From contig NZ_CP107532.1 of assembly GCF_025813715.1 (NCBI RefSeq), forward strand, positions 1,178,001-1,242,000: a DNA stretch of 64,000 nucleotides. Reading direction: 5' to 3'. A model generated the notes under the pieces. It was not told the DNA's origin, did no database searches, and saw nothing but the letters and a program-made list of their open reading frames with translations. Position numbers and translations under genes: made by a program. Position 1 is the stretch's first letter, and the number at the start of each line of letters is the position of its first letter. Positions 35,375 to 50,054 of this stretch are shown in pieces. Origin of the DNA: Methylobacterium sp. FF17 (GTDB taxonomy: Bacteria > Pseudomonadota > Alphaproteobacteria > Rhizobiales > Beijerinckiaceae).

Positions 35375-36072
35375 GGCGTCGCCCCGGCGCGGGGGCCGCG
35401 CAGGGCGGCGATCACCTGGGCCAGGATCGACACCGCGATTTCGGCTGGGCTGACGGCACCGATATCGAGGCCGATCGGTGCGGCGATCCTGCCGATCTGC
35501 GCCTCCGAGAAGCCCCCCTGCGCGAGCCGCGCCACCCGCGCCGCGTGGGTTTTGCGCGAGCCGAGGGCGCCCACGTAGAAGCAGTCTGCATTCAGGGCGG
35601 CCACCAGGGCGGGGTCGTCGATCTTCGGGTCGTGGGTCAGGGCCGCCACCGCACAGTAGCGGTCCAACGGCGGGATCGGCCCCTTGAGGGCATCGTCGGG
35701 CCATTGCGCCACGAGGTCGATGCCGGGGAAGCGCTCCGGAGTGGCGAAGGCGGTGCGCGGATCGATGACGCTGACCGAGAGGTCGAGGGCGCGGGCCATG
35801 GGGGCCAGGGACTGGCTGATGTGAACCGCGCCGATTACCACGAGGCGCACCGGGGGCGCTTGCACGGTCAGGAAGAGATCGCGCCCCTCGACCGAGACGC
35901 GGCCGCTCCGGCCCGTGGCGAGGTGCTTGGCCAGAAGATCGGCCAGGGGATCGGACGCGATCTCGGCCTCGGGCACCACGCGCTGCGCGCCGCCATCGAG
36001 GTCGGTCACCAGGATCGCGGCCCGGCGTGCCGCACGCTCGGCATTGAGGCGTGAGAGGGTGTCGAGTTGCAT
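35371..36072 (-). CDS. XdhC-family C-terminal (Rossmann) domain protein
   Basis: A 233-residue protein ending in the XdhC Rossmann domain: RLVVIGAVHISQSLAPMA, VIDPRTAFATPERFPG, YVGALGSRKTHAARVARL and the terminal PIGLDIGAVSPAEIAVSILAQ. XdhC proteins bind the molybdenum cofactor, promote its sulfuration and insert it into xanthine-dehydrogenase-like enzymes. The N-terminal CoxI domain is encoded separately just upstream (10-bp gap), so XdhC is split into two genes here. Confidence 0.88.
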   Translation of the reverse strand: MQLDTLSRLNAERAARRAAILVTDLDGGAQRVVPEAEIASDPLADLLAKHLATGRSGRVSVEGRDLFLTVQAPPVRLVVIGAVHISQSLAPMARALDLSVSVIDPRTAFATPERFPGIDLVAQWPDDALKGPIPPLDRYCAVAALTHDPKIDDPALVAALNADCFYVGALGSRKTHAARVARLAQGGFSEAQIGRIAAPIGLDIGAVSPAEIAVSILAQVIAALRGPRAGATP

Positions 36073-36082
36073 GCCGGCGCCC

Positions 36083-36412
36083 TCAGGTCACGGGCTCGAC
36101 GAAGACGCGGATGCGCCCGCCGCAGGACAGGCCGACGCGCCACGCCGTCTCATCGGCGACCCCGAATTCGATGACCCGCGCGCGCCCCTCGGCGATCGCC
36201 TCGACGCCTTCCGTGATCACCGCCCCTTCGACGCATCCGCCGGAGACCGAGCCGAGAAAATTGCCGCCGCCGTCGACCACGAGGTGGCTTCCCACGGGAC
36301 GCGGCGCCGAGCCCCAGGTTTCGATGACCGTGGCGAGCGCCACGCCGCGTCCCTCTCGGCGCCAAGTCTCCGCGGCGGCGAGGATGTCGTGATCGGTCGA
36401 GAGTATGGACAT
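36083..36412 (-). CDS. XdhC/CoxI N-terminal domain protein
   Basis: A 109-residue protein equal to the CoxI domain of XdhC. It has ALATVIETWGSAPRPVGSHL, the SGGCVEGAVI motif and a terminal GLSCGGRIRVFVEP. The cysteines are candidates for sulfur transfer or cofactor binding. The ATG at 36412 matches the family start. First gene of the minus-strand operon N-domain, C-domain, MoeA-like, mocA. No molybdenum hydroxylase subunit gene is in the window. Confidence 0.88.
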   Translation of the reverse strand: MSILSTDHDILAAAETWRREGRGVALATVIETWGSAPRPVGSHLVVDGGGNFLGSVSGGCVEGAVITEGVEAIAEGRARVIEFGVADETAWRVGLSCGGRIRVFVEPVT

Positions 36413-36587
36413 GATGAACCCTGGATCCCCACGACGCCCCGCGCGGGCACGCGTTCCGGCAAACCCCTGCCAAAGACCTAAGCTCCCCTGCGGCCGCGAC
36501 AATGCCGCGTCGCGAAACGCTGGATCAGAGCGTGACTTCCCGCACCGACCAGGCAGCCCTATCCTGAGTGCTTCTCAGCGAAGACCG

Positions 36588-37754
36588 ATGGACCTGCATC
36601 CCATGACCGCCCGCAGCGCTTCGATCTTCGTCACGGTCCTGACCCTCGCCGCATGGCTCGGCATCGGCGGTGCGCAGGCGCAGATCCGGATCGGGCTCTC
36701 GGCGCCGCTGACGGGTCCGGATGCTGCTTTCGGCCTGGGCCTGCGCCTCGGTGCGGAGCAGGCGGTGGCCGACCTCAACAGGGCCGGCGGCGTCGAGGGG
36801 CAACGCCTCGTTCTGGTGGTGGCGGACGATGCCGGCGACGGCAAGCAGGGGCTCGCGGTGGCGCGACTGTTCGCGGCCGAGCGTGTCGGGCTCGTGGTCG
36901 GTCCCTTCAACGCGGGCGTGGCGGGTCTCGTCCTGCCGGCCTACGAGGAGGCCGGCATCGTCGCGGTGCTGCCGGGGACCAGCGTCACGAGCCTGACAGC
37001 GAAGGGCCTCTGGAACGTGTTCCGCACGGGCCCGAACGATGCAGAGCAGGGCGCGCGGGCCGGTGCCTACCTCACCGAGCGCCATGCCGGCCAGCGCATC
37101 GGCCTCGTGCACGACAAGAGTCCCTATGGGCGCGGCCTCGCCGAGGCGGTCTCCCGTAGTCTCAAGGGAAAGGGCCAGCCCGAAGTCGCCTTCGAGCCTC
37201 TGGCACGCGGCGAGCGGGACGCTTCGGGACTAGCGGCCCGGCTGAAGCGAGCGCGGGTGGACGCGGTGTATTTCGGAGGGCTCGCCCCGGAAGCGATCGT
37301 GCTGCTGCGCGGCCTGCGTGAGGCCGGGATGAGCGTGGCCCTGGTGGGCAGCGATGGGCTCCGCGATCCAGCCTTCGCACAGGCAGGGCCGATGGCCGAG
37401 GGCACGGTGATGACCGTGGCGCCCGATCCGCGCCGGCTCCCCGAGACGAAGGGCGCGCGTCCCCTCCGGACACCGGAGGCAGACATGGTCGCGCCCCTCG
37501 CCTACGCGGCGGTGGAGGTCCTGCGCCAGGGCCTTGCGGGTGCGCCACCCATCACGGGCGGGGTACCGGATGGAAAAGCGGTCGCGCAGTACCTGCACCA
37601 GGGCCAACCGATCCGGACGGTGCTCGGCGAATTGGCCTACGACGCGAAGGGCGACCTCAAATCCGACCCGCGCCGCCCCGCCGCCATCCTGCAGGTTTGG
37701 AAGCGGACGCCGGACGGACGCCTCGACTACGCGGGGAACGAGGTCGCGTACTGA
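36588..37754 (+). CDS. Periplasmic leucine/amide-type ABC substrate-binding protein
   Basis: A 388-residue periplasmic protein. The signal peptide covers about residues 1-31, ending GGAQAQ. The mature part is a type-I periplasmic binding fold: IRIGLSAPLTGPDAAFGLGL, LVVADDAGDGKQGLAVARLF, VVGPFNAGVAGLVLPAYEEAG and HDKSPYGRGLAEAV. Family members bind branched-chain amino acids, amides or urea. No permease or ATPase gene adjoins, so ligand and partner are unknown. Start may be ATG 36588 or 36603. Confidence 0.88.
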   Translation: MDLHPMTARSASIFVTVLTLAAWLGIGGAQAQIRIGLSAPLTGPDAAFGLGLRLGAEQAVADLNRAGGVEGQRLVLVVADDAGDGKQGLAVARLFAAERVGLVVGPFNAGVAGLVLPAYEEAGIVAVLPGTSVTSLTAKGLWNVFRTGPNDAEQGARAGAYLTERHAGQRIGLVHDKSPYGRGLAEAVSRSLKGKGQPEVAFEPLARGERDASGLAARLKRARVDAVYFGGLAPEAIVLLRGLREAGMSVALVGSDGLRDPAFAQAGPMAEGTVMTVAPDPRRLPETKGARPLRTPEADMVAPLAYAAVEVLRQGLAGAPPITGGVPDGKAVAQYLHQGQPIRTVLGELAYDAKGDLKSDPRRPAAILQVWKRTPDGRLDYAGNEVAY

Positions 37755-38010
37755 CCAAGCGACCCGACGCGCGCATTTGGATCGGAAGGTCTCCTGCGCA
37801 CGCGCGAACCAAGTTGCGATCGTTCCGCATGGATCGGGGCTGGATTCCGGAAAAGCTTGCTTCCGAACCACATGAACCTTATGTCGGGGCAACGCTCGCC
37901 GGTGTTGCGCATCCGATGGGATCGGACCCGCCGCCCGCCGCGTTTTGCCGAACGGCTTCGTTTTGTGTCCCGGGTCGCCCCTTTTCAGGCCGTCCGGCTG
38001 GAGAGTGTGG

Positions 38011-38283
38011 ATGGCGAAAGAAGAGTTGATGCAGTTCGACGGTCTCGTGATCGAGATCCTGCCGGACGCGCGCTACCGCGTGCAGCTCGACCAGGGCCAC
38101 GAGATCGTGGCCTACACGGCCGGCAAGATGAAGAAGAACCGCATCAAGACTCTGGCGGGTGACCGCGTCACCGTCGAGATGTCACCCTACGACCTGGAGA
38201 AGGGACGCCTCGTGTTCCGTCACAAGGACGAGCGTTCCTCGGGTCCCCGCCCGCCGATGCGTGGACAGTTCCGCCGCCGCTGA
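38011..38283 (+). CDS. infA: Translation initiation factor IF-1, with C-terminal extension
   Basis: Binds the ribosomal A site during initiation. The 90-residue protein is an S1/OB fold: [51 protein letters not shown] and [10 protein letters not shown]. Standard IF-1 ends near residue 72; here about 18 residues rich in Arg and Pro follow (ending MRGQFRRR). A second, longer IF-1 type is known in Alphaproteobacteria. ATG 38011 matches the family start. Confidence 0.93.
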   Translation: MAKEELMQFDGLVIEILPDARYRVQLDQGHEIVAYTAGKMKKNRIKTLAGDRVTVEMSPYDLEKGRLVFRHKDERSSGPRPPMRGQFRRR

Positions 38284-38341
38284 CGCTTCCGGCGCGACAC
38301 CCGCTCCGAGGACGCAGCTCTAGGACGCCACTAGGAAGGTG

Positions 38342-38371
38342 CGGCAAGACCGGTTTTCCCGCGTCTTGCCG
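38342..38371 (+). terminator. Hairpin downstream of infA
   Basis: CGGCAAGAC pairs with GTCTTGCCG across a 12-base loop, between convergent infA and parC. Only a short T-rich stretch follows, so efficiency is uncertain. Confidence 0.45.
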
Positions 38372-38619
38372 TTCGTGTCTGGTCTCGGCGACGATCTCCG
38401 CATGCTGGCAACTCGGAACGTGGCCGATTGATCCCAGCATGCGTTCGCACGTCTGATCGGCGTCGCGGTCGGCATATTCCGAAGCTGCGAACCGCCTCGG
38501 CCAGCCGGAAGCGCCAGACCGGGCGCTGGCGGCGCTTCTCCAGCGAAATTTTCAGATCGCCGAGGAGACGCTTGGCCGACCGGCCTGATGTCCTCGCCCC
38601 GGCAACCTCGACACTGTCC

Positions 38620-40869
<2,250 letters not shown>

Positions 40870-40922
40870 GGCGAACTCCCGGGCCGTGTCCGACCCAAAT
40901 CAGAACAAAACGCGAACGCAAT

Positions 40923-41663
40923 CTAGGCGTTCCGCGTGCTCAATGCAACGAAGCGCGCACGCTCCTCCGGGGCCGGGATGGCGCGCGGCACCCAGATGTG
41001 CTGATCGAGGAAATACCCCGTCAAGGTAAACCCCTCGGTAACGGCCCGGATGTCCGGCGTCATGGGAAGCGGTGCACCGGATTCGCGCGCGCGCAGGAAA
41101 TCCGGGAGAGCCAGCAGTCGGTCACGATAGGGCTCGCCGGCCGAGGCGCTGACGGCTCGACCGCTGCGGGGCGAGACGTAGATGAGCGCGTCGTTGCCCC
41201 CCGTGGCGGCGCAGACGCCGAGATCGAGTCCGAAGCCGAGCTCGGCCAGGATTGCGAGTTCGAAGCGCACCATCAGGGGTGGGGCGATGTCGGGATCGTG
41301 CAGGTGGTCGATGAGCAGGCAGGCCGCCGCGAAGAGTTCGGGATGCGGCTCGCGCTCGGAGAGCAGGCGGAGCAACCCGGAGAGATGGCTCATGCCGTAG
41401 AGTGCCAGTCCCGAGCCCATCAGCCGGGCCGCCACCGACTCGATGGGCTCCACCACGAACGCCCCAAGGCTCTCATCGAGGCGGGCCCGCCAAGTGGCGC
41501 GAACCCGGTTCCCGGGTTGCAGCACCGGCTGCATCCGCCGCGAGCGCCCGCCATGCACGAGCCCGAGGTGGCGGCCATGATCGCGGGTCATGAGTTCCAG
41601 GATGACGCTGGTCTCGCCCTGTCGGCGCAGACCGAGCACCAGCCCGTCGTCGGTCCATTGCAT
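40923..41663 (-). CDS. recO: DNA repair protein RecO
   Basis: Recombination mediator that helps load RecA with RecR and RecF. The 246-residue protein begins MQWTDDGLVLGLRRQGETSV with an N-terminal OB fold (HLGLVHGGRSRRMQPVLQPG) and a helical C-terminal domain containing RFELAILAELGFGLDLGVCA. Length is typical. Upstream of parC on the same strand, so they may be cotranscribed. Confidence 0.93.
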   Translation of the reverse strand: MQWTDDGLVLGLRRQGETSVILELMTRDHGRHLGLVHGGRSRRMQPVLQPGNRVRATWRARLDESLGAFVVEPIESVAARLMGSGLALYGMSHLSGLLRLLSEREPHPELFAAACLLIDHLHDPDIAPPLMVRFELAILAELGFGLDLGVCAATGGNDALIYVSPRSGRAVSASAGEPYRDRLLALPDFLRARESGAPLPMTPDIRAVTEGFTLTGYFLDQHIWVPRAIPAPEERARFVALSTRNA

Positions 41664-41795
41664 GAGCGTGTCTTACGGAACGCGACACGCGTTGCAAACG
41701 CGGCGGAATGGCTGCGATTGCAACAGCCTTGGTATTCCCGCTCAGGATGAAAACGGCTTAGCTCGGCGGGTTCCGATTCGAGAGCGGCCCGTGCG

Positions 41796-42227
41796 ATGTT
41801 CCACCTCCGTCCCCGACACGTCCCGCTGCGCGCTCGTCCCGTGGCCATCGCGGGGCTTCTGGCGCTTACCGCCTGTACACCGCGGGTTTCGGTCCCCAGC
41901 CCCGCCCCGCCTGGAGCGACGGCTCCCTTGCGCGAGCGCATCGCCGCCCTCGCCCTACGGCAGGTCGCGTTCGGCGCCGTCTCGCTGATCCCGGTGCGGT
42001 TCGAGCGCAGTCGGATCTCGCAGCCCTTCCAGGACGGCGGCCGTACCCTCCACTGCATCTCCACTCGGATGAGGGGACGGAATCTCGGCGAGCCCGAGCG
42101 GCCGAAGATCGTCGTCCAGGAGCGTGGCGGCGTCCTGAGTGTCGTCAACGAGGACGACGAGGTCTGCCAGGGCCATCGCACCGAGCCCTTCCCCGAACTC
42201 GACACCCCCGTTCCCGGCAAGACCTGA
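41796..42227 (+). CDS. Predicted lipoprotein of unknown function
   Basis: A 143-residue protein with a basic N-terminus and a lipobox LTAC, lipidation expected at C27. A proline/alanine linker follows, then a small domain with RFERSRISQPFQDGGRTLHC and a second cysteine near the C-terminus (EVCQGH). The pair of cysteines may form a disulfide. No family recognised. Confidence 0.7.
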   Translation: MFHLRPRHVPLRARPVAIAGLLALTACTPRVSVPSPAPPGATAPLRERIAALALRQVAFGAVSLIPVRFERSRISQPFQDGGRTLHCISTRMRGRNLGEPERPKIVVQERGGVLSVVNEDDEVCQGHRTEPFPELDTPVPGKT

Positions 42228-42274
42228 CGAAGGCCCGGCTTGCACCGCCCGCAACGCAATGGTTCCGTGACGGG

Positions 42275-42988
42275 ATGCCGGACACCCCCCTCGCCCTCAG
42301 CCTCGACCTCATCGCCCGCGCGCATCCCAGCCCGGTGGCCGACGACGCCACGGCGCTGGCCCTGATGACCGATGCCGAACTGGCCCCTGGCCTCGCCGCC
42401 GCCCTGGCGGCACGGCCGATGCCGGCGGAGGGGCTCTGGGTGTTCGGCTACGGGTCCCTGATCTGGCAGCCCGAATTCGCCTATTCCGAGCGGCGGGTCG
42501 GCACGGTACGAGGCTACCATCGACGCTTCTGCCTGCTGCAGCGGCGCTTTCGCGGCAGCGCGGACAATCCCGGCCTCGTCCTCGCTCTCGATGCGGGGGG
42601 CACCTGCGAAGGCGTCGCGTTCCGCCTGACCGGCGCGGAGGCCGCCGAGACGCTGCTTCCGGTCTGGCGGCGGGAGATGCGCGGCAACGGCTATCTCGGG
42701 CGCTGGGTGCCGGTGGAGACGGCGGCCGGCACGATCCAGGCGCTGACATTCCTGGTGAACCCGCAGAGCGACCGCTACACGGGCCCAATCTCCGAAGAGG
42801 CCATCGCCGACCGGATCGCATCCGGGGCCGGCCATCTCGGCCCCAGCGCCGAGTACCTGTTCCGCACGGTCGCCGCCTGCCTCGCCGAAGGCATCCATTG
42901 CCCGCACCTGCTGACGCTGCAGGCGCTGGTGGCGGAACGGCTGGAGGACCGGCTACGCACGGAAGGCGTGCGGCCACCCGTCAGCTGA
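42275..42988 (+). CDS. ChaC-like glutathione-specific gamma-glutamylcyclotransferase
   Basis: Releases 5-oxoproline from glutathione (gamma-glutamyl amino acids). The 237-residue protein has WVFGYGSLIWQPEFAYSERR near residue 55, the substrate-loop motif of the family, then GTVRGYHRRFCLLQRRFRG and CEGVAFRLTG, and RHNGYL-like RGNGYLGRWVPV. It starts 47 bp after the lipoprotein gene and may be cotranscribed with it. Confidence 0.92.
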   Translation: MPDTPLALSLDLIARAHPSPVADDATALALMTDAELAPGLAAALAARPMPAEGLWVFGYGSLIWQPEFAYSERRVGTVRGYHRRFCLLQRRFRGSADNPGLVLALDAGGTCEGVAFRLTGAEAAETLLPVWRREMRGNGYLGRWVPVETAAGTIQALTFLVNPQSDRYTGPISEEAIADRIASGAGHLGPSAEYLFRTVAACLAEGIHCPHLLTLQALVAERLEDRLRTEGVRPPVS

Positions 42989-43060
42989 TCGCCGGGGCGC
43001 ACGATCCATGTCCATGCGGCGCGCCACACCGGCGCGCGGCAGCATCGCTTCATCGTGGTC

Positions 43061-43088
43061 GGTCCGTATGCCATCGCGCATACGGACC
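43061..43088. terminator. Bidirectional hairpin between chaC-like gene and RTX gene
   Basis: GGTCCGTATGC pairs perfectly with GCATACGGACC across the loop CATCGC, between two convergent gene ends. It lacks a T tract, so it is a likely but not certain terminator for both sides. Confidence 0.6.
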
Positions 43089-43097
43089 GGCCGGAGC

Positions 43098-44120
43098 TTA
43101 CGCGAAGTGGAAGTCGGCGACCTTGAGGTTTTTCAAGGCGATGTTCTGCAGGGTGATGGTGTAATCGGCGTCCGCCGTGATGAGCACGTCCGATCCGACC
43201 TGAACCGCATGACTCTTCACGGCGGCGAAGTTGCTGAACACGTCCTTGTCGAACTGGATCTCGTCGAGGCCGGCCTTGAAATCCGTGACGATCGATGCGC
43301 CCGCCTGTTTCCCGAACACGAAGGTGTCCGAAGCGCCGCCGCCGGTCATCCGATTGTTTCCGCCACCCCCGATCAGCACGTCGCAATTGTTGCCGCCGAT
43401 GAGGGTATCGTTGCCGTTTCCACCATCGAGGATCGCGGATTCGCTGAGGCCGAAGAACTTGCCCACCACCGTCTTGGAGGTCGAGGCTGACAACGTGTCG
43501 TTGCCATCGGTTCCCTGGACGTAGGTCTGGAAGGGGTTCGCGACCGTCATGGTGAGCGTGCTCTTGGTCGTCCCGCCGTTTCCGTCCGACGCCGTGTAGG
43601 TGAAGGTGTCCTGCGCCACCAGATCGCAGTTCAGCACCTGCTTGATCAGGCCGGCCAGATCCGTCTTGTAGGCGTAAGACCCATCCGACTTCAGCGTCAG
43701 GGTGCCGTAATCACCCCGCAACGTGCCTGCCGAACCAGCAGAGACCGTCGAGCTTCCACAATCGTTGGAGATCGCAGTCACCGAAAGGGTGTCGCGCAGG
43801 TCGGCATCCCGATCGTTCGCCAGCACCCCGGAGGCTGCGCCCACCTTCACCGTCGAGCACTGGCCGACGCCGGCGATATCCGCCAGGGCCACCGGGCCAT
43901 CGTTGGCGCCCGTCACCAGGATGCTGACGGCCTGCGTGTTCGAAGAGCCGTACCCATCGGCGACCCGCACGTCGTAGCTGACGGTCAGCGTCTCGCCCTT
44001 GCCCAGGAAATCGAAGGTCTTGTCGGCGGCGCCATAGGCGAACTGAACGCTGCCTGCCCCAGTGCCCGTGCTGTCGGAGACCTGCAGGTCGAGGACGCTC
44101 GCCGTCCTCAGCACCGCGAC
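43098..44120 (-). pseudogene. C-terminal part of RTX/VCBS protein beyond an in-frame amber codon
   Basis: Continues the frame of the gene at 44121-45563 after a TAG. From ATG 44114 it could give 338 residues, but that ATG has no role of its own. The sequence completes the interrupted VCBS domain (LDLQVSDSTGTGAGSVQFAY, LGKGETLTVSYDVRVADGYG), followed by a cadherin-like VCBS repeat and a C-terminal RTX block (GGNGNDTLIGG, GGGGNNRMTGG) and the DTFVFGKQ...TDFKAGLDEIQFD segment usual before a type I secretion signal. Without readthrough this part, including the export signal, is lost. Confidence 0.75.
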
Positions 44121-45563
44121 CTAATCGACGCCCAGGGCACCCCCGGACCAGGAGAAATTGGCAGGACCGGCCGTGGCCTCGTGTGTGTCCGACAGGTCGG
44201 CATCGGTGAAGCGGAGTTCGCCGCTGGTGGACTGCCGGGCCGCGCTGCCGGTGACCTTCGCAGCCTCCACGATGGAGTGCGGCCCCGAGGCGTCGGAACC
44301 CAGCACCACCGCATCGTTCGTACCGACGACGTCGAGCGTCACGGTCGCGGTGCTGAAGCCACCCCGGCCATCACTGACCGAATAGGTGAATTGATCCGTC
44401 CCATGCTCGCCCTCGGCGAGGGCGGCCTGGTGCGAGGCCGTATAGGCCAGTTGGCCGGTGGCAGCATCGAAGGCGACGCGTCCCACGGTGCCCGTGGTGT
44501 CGACCGCCGTGATGCGGAGGGTATCGCAATCGTCGATCGCGCGATCATTGCTGAGAAGAACCGTCGAAAGCTCCGGCGTCGCGGCGTCGGCGGCGACCTG
44601 GACGAGATCGTTGCTCGCACCCGGTGTCACACGAACCGATGTTCCGTCGGCGAAGCTCAAGAGCTCGATGCCGGAAAGCGTGCTCCTCTCGCCGAGGCCA
44701 TCGATCAGGACCTTGCCGTTGCTGATGGCGATTTCGTAATCCGCAGCGGTCCCGGCGAAATGCGCGGTGTCGTTGCCGCAACCGCCCGTGATCGTGTTCC
44801 GGCCCGCACCGCCCCAGATGTCGTCGTTGCCGGTACCCGTATCGATGAGGTCATCGCCAGCGCCGCCATAAACCACGTCGTCTCCCGTCCCACCGTGCAC
44901 GACGTCGTTGCCGGCCCCGGCATCGATCCAGCTCTTCGTCAGGGCGCCATCGTAGGTGTCGCCGACATAGTTGCGACTGGACAGCCCCAGGGTGATCGTA
45001 TCGTTCCCGGAACCCGTCACGACCTTGAACCCGATCGTCCAGTAGGGGTCGTTGTTCTCGGCGCCGATGACCACGGTGTTGTTGCCGTTGCCCAGAACGA
45101 CCTCACCCCGCTTGGACCCGTCCAGTGTGATCGCATGATCCATGTTGTCGGAGAGATGAACCCAGGCATCGCTCCAGTTCTGGAGCACCAGCGACGTGCC
45201 GCTGAACTGAGCGACATCGATGCCACGGGTCGAACTCCACGCCTGATTGAGGGTGATGACCGCGCTCGCGTCACCCTGCCAATCCAGCGTCATCATGTTG
45301 GAGCCCGCTACCGTGCCGCCGACGGTGCTGTAGCTCGCGAAGCTGACATCACCGGACATCGACGAAAACGTGTTGAAGGTCGCCCCGGTGTCGTCCGTGT
45401 TGCTCGCGCTGTTTTGCAAGACGCCAGGCTTCGCATCGTCTGAATAGCTGTAGCGCACAGCAGTTCCCTGCCACAGGGCGGAATGACTCTGCTGATCCGA
45501 GGGAGAAAACACCCAGCCCGGCTCTTGAGCCGAGCGAGAAACCGTCATCGATACGAGACTCAT
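44121..45563 (-). CDS. RTX/VCBS calcium-binding protein, truncated by in-frame TAG
   Basis: A 480-residue fragment of an extracellular calcium-binding protein. After about 180 residues of a beta-rich N-terminal region come RTX nonapeptides (GAGNDVVHGG, GTGDDVVYGG, GAGDDLIDTG, GGCGNDTAHF, near residues 205-270) and VCBS-type domains. It stops at TAG 44123-44121 in the middle of a VCBS domain, and homology continues in the same frame downstream. Full length would be about 821 residues. The type I secretion signal lies beyond the stop. Confidence 0.8.
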   Translation of the reverse strand: MSLVSMTVSRSAQEPGWVFSPSDQQSHSALWQGTAVRYSYSDDAKPGVLQNSASNTDDTGATFNTFSSMSGDVSFASYSTVGGTVAGSNMMTLDWQGDASAVITLNQAWSSTRGIDVAQFSGTSLVLQNWSDAWVHLSDNMDHAITLDGSKRGEVVLGNGNNTVVIGAENNDPYWTIGFKVVTGSGNDTITLGLSSRNYVGDTYDGALTKSWIDAGAGNDVVHGGTGDDVVYGGAGDDLIDTGTGNDDIWGGAGRNTITGGCGNDTAHFAGTAADYEIAISNGKVLIDGLGERSTLSGIELLSFADGTSVRVTPGASNDLVQVAADAATPELSTVLLSNDRAIDDCDTLRITAVDTTGTVGRVAFDAATGQLAYTASHQAALAEGEHGTDQFTYSVSDGRGGFSTATVTLDVVGTNDAVVLGSDASGPHSIVEAAKVTGSAARQSTSGELRFTDADLSDTHEATAGPANFSWSGGALGVD

Positions 45564-45996
45564 TCCAACAATCTTCCCCGCGCTACAAGCAAGCCCCCCT
45601 TTATGAAAGCTTTACAGTTGAGTCGATGTGGCGGACTACCGATCGTTAAGCATGATTATTTATGAAATATCTATCGTCCCGAGGGACCTGCCCCCCGGAA
45701 AAATTGATGTTCAACCTTTGGAGTCAAGACGCTCATAGCTCGATACCGTACTGCCCAAAGTAGAAGGCAATACGTTCGAGCCTGTTTTGTTTCGCCGACA
45801 TCTCGGTACGACCGAACACTTTCATGCAGAGGTGTTACAGGCCGGGGAGAACCAATGGTGATCGCCTGCCTCGCTCGGACACCCACGAAGGTCTCAGCCG
45901 GACTCGGCGCGCCGTTTCGCGACGCGGACGGGCGCTCTCCGGAGCGCTACGCGGGCCGGAAGATGCCGCCTCCGCTTCGATCGAGCGGAGGTGGGA
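45564..45996. other. AT-richer intergenic region between dnaE and the RTX gene
   Basis: About 430 bases holding the RTX promoter region and the dnaE 3' end. A less GC-rich patch at 45600-45700 precedes the RTX gene. No gene, RNA or clear terminator recognised. Confidence 0.5.
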
Positions 45997-49503
<3,507 letters not shown>

Positions 49504-49595
49504 CTGAGCGATTCACAGTGAACGAATCCATGCCGGCGCGCCGTCCGCCTCCCGTTTGGCTGTGGAGAGTTTCGGCCTGTGCCCGCACCGCAACG

Positions 49596-49700
49596 CTATC
49601 GCAACGGGCTGAGTGCGACAGCCCAGGCCGCAATGGACACCGCCAGCAGCCCGAAGGCCAGGAACTCGACCGCACCCGTCAGGATCATCCGCTTGAACAT
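49596..49700 (-). CDS. 34-residue single-helix membrane protein, candidate SOS-induced SidA-like inhibitor
   Basis: Basic start MFKRM, one hydrophobic helix (about residues 7-30, including VEFLAFGLLAVSIAAWAVAL) and a short PLR tail. AAAGGCG lies seven bases before the ATG at 49700; an alternative in-frame ATG is at 49706. A sigma-70-like promoter with an embedded GTTC-N7-GTTC LexA box sits 27-55 bases upstream. Size, topology and control match the Caulobacter division inhibitor SidA (29 residues), though I cannot align them. If it is real its role would be pausing division after DNA damage; this is inference. Confidence 0.6.
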   Translation of the reverse strand: MFKRMILTGAVEFLAFGLLAVSIAAWAVALSPLR

Positions 49701-49726
49701 GGGCATCGCCTTTCGTTGACGCGCCG

Positions 49727-49755
49727 ATATTTGTTCCTGTTTTGTTCTATGTAAA
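49727..49755 (-). promoter_or_regulatory. LexA-controlled promoter of the 34-residue ORF
   Basis: On the minus strand TTTACA (49755-49750), a 17-base spacer and AAATAT (49732-49727) form a -35/-10 pair. The spacer contains the alphaproteobacterial SOS box, read on the plus strand as GTTCCTGTTTTGTTC (49733-49747), an exact GTTC-N7-GTTC. LexA bound there would block RNA polymerase. Transcription would start near 49719, just before the ribosome-binding site. Confidence 0.75.
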
Positions 49756-50054
49756 GTACGATCATCGTCTGGCTGACGTCGTGGTTAACAAAAGCTGACC
49801 CAGCCGATTGATTCGCTCGCCAGGAAGCGACCTGCGGTCGGGTAAACCGCGGCAGGATACGCTCACGCGATGCCGACTGAGCTACATAGATCCAGCAAGC
49901 TTTTGTTATTCCTGTGCTGAAAACTGGAAATTATGGGGTAGTTCCTACCAATAAACTCCAAAACATAGGGCGATTCCATGATTTGATGACGCGAGTACCA
50001 GGACGGTACGGTACCGCGACTGCGGGGGGGCCAGCACGCACCGCGTCGGTCCAC

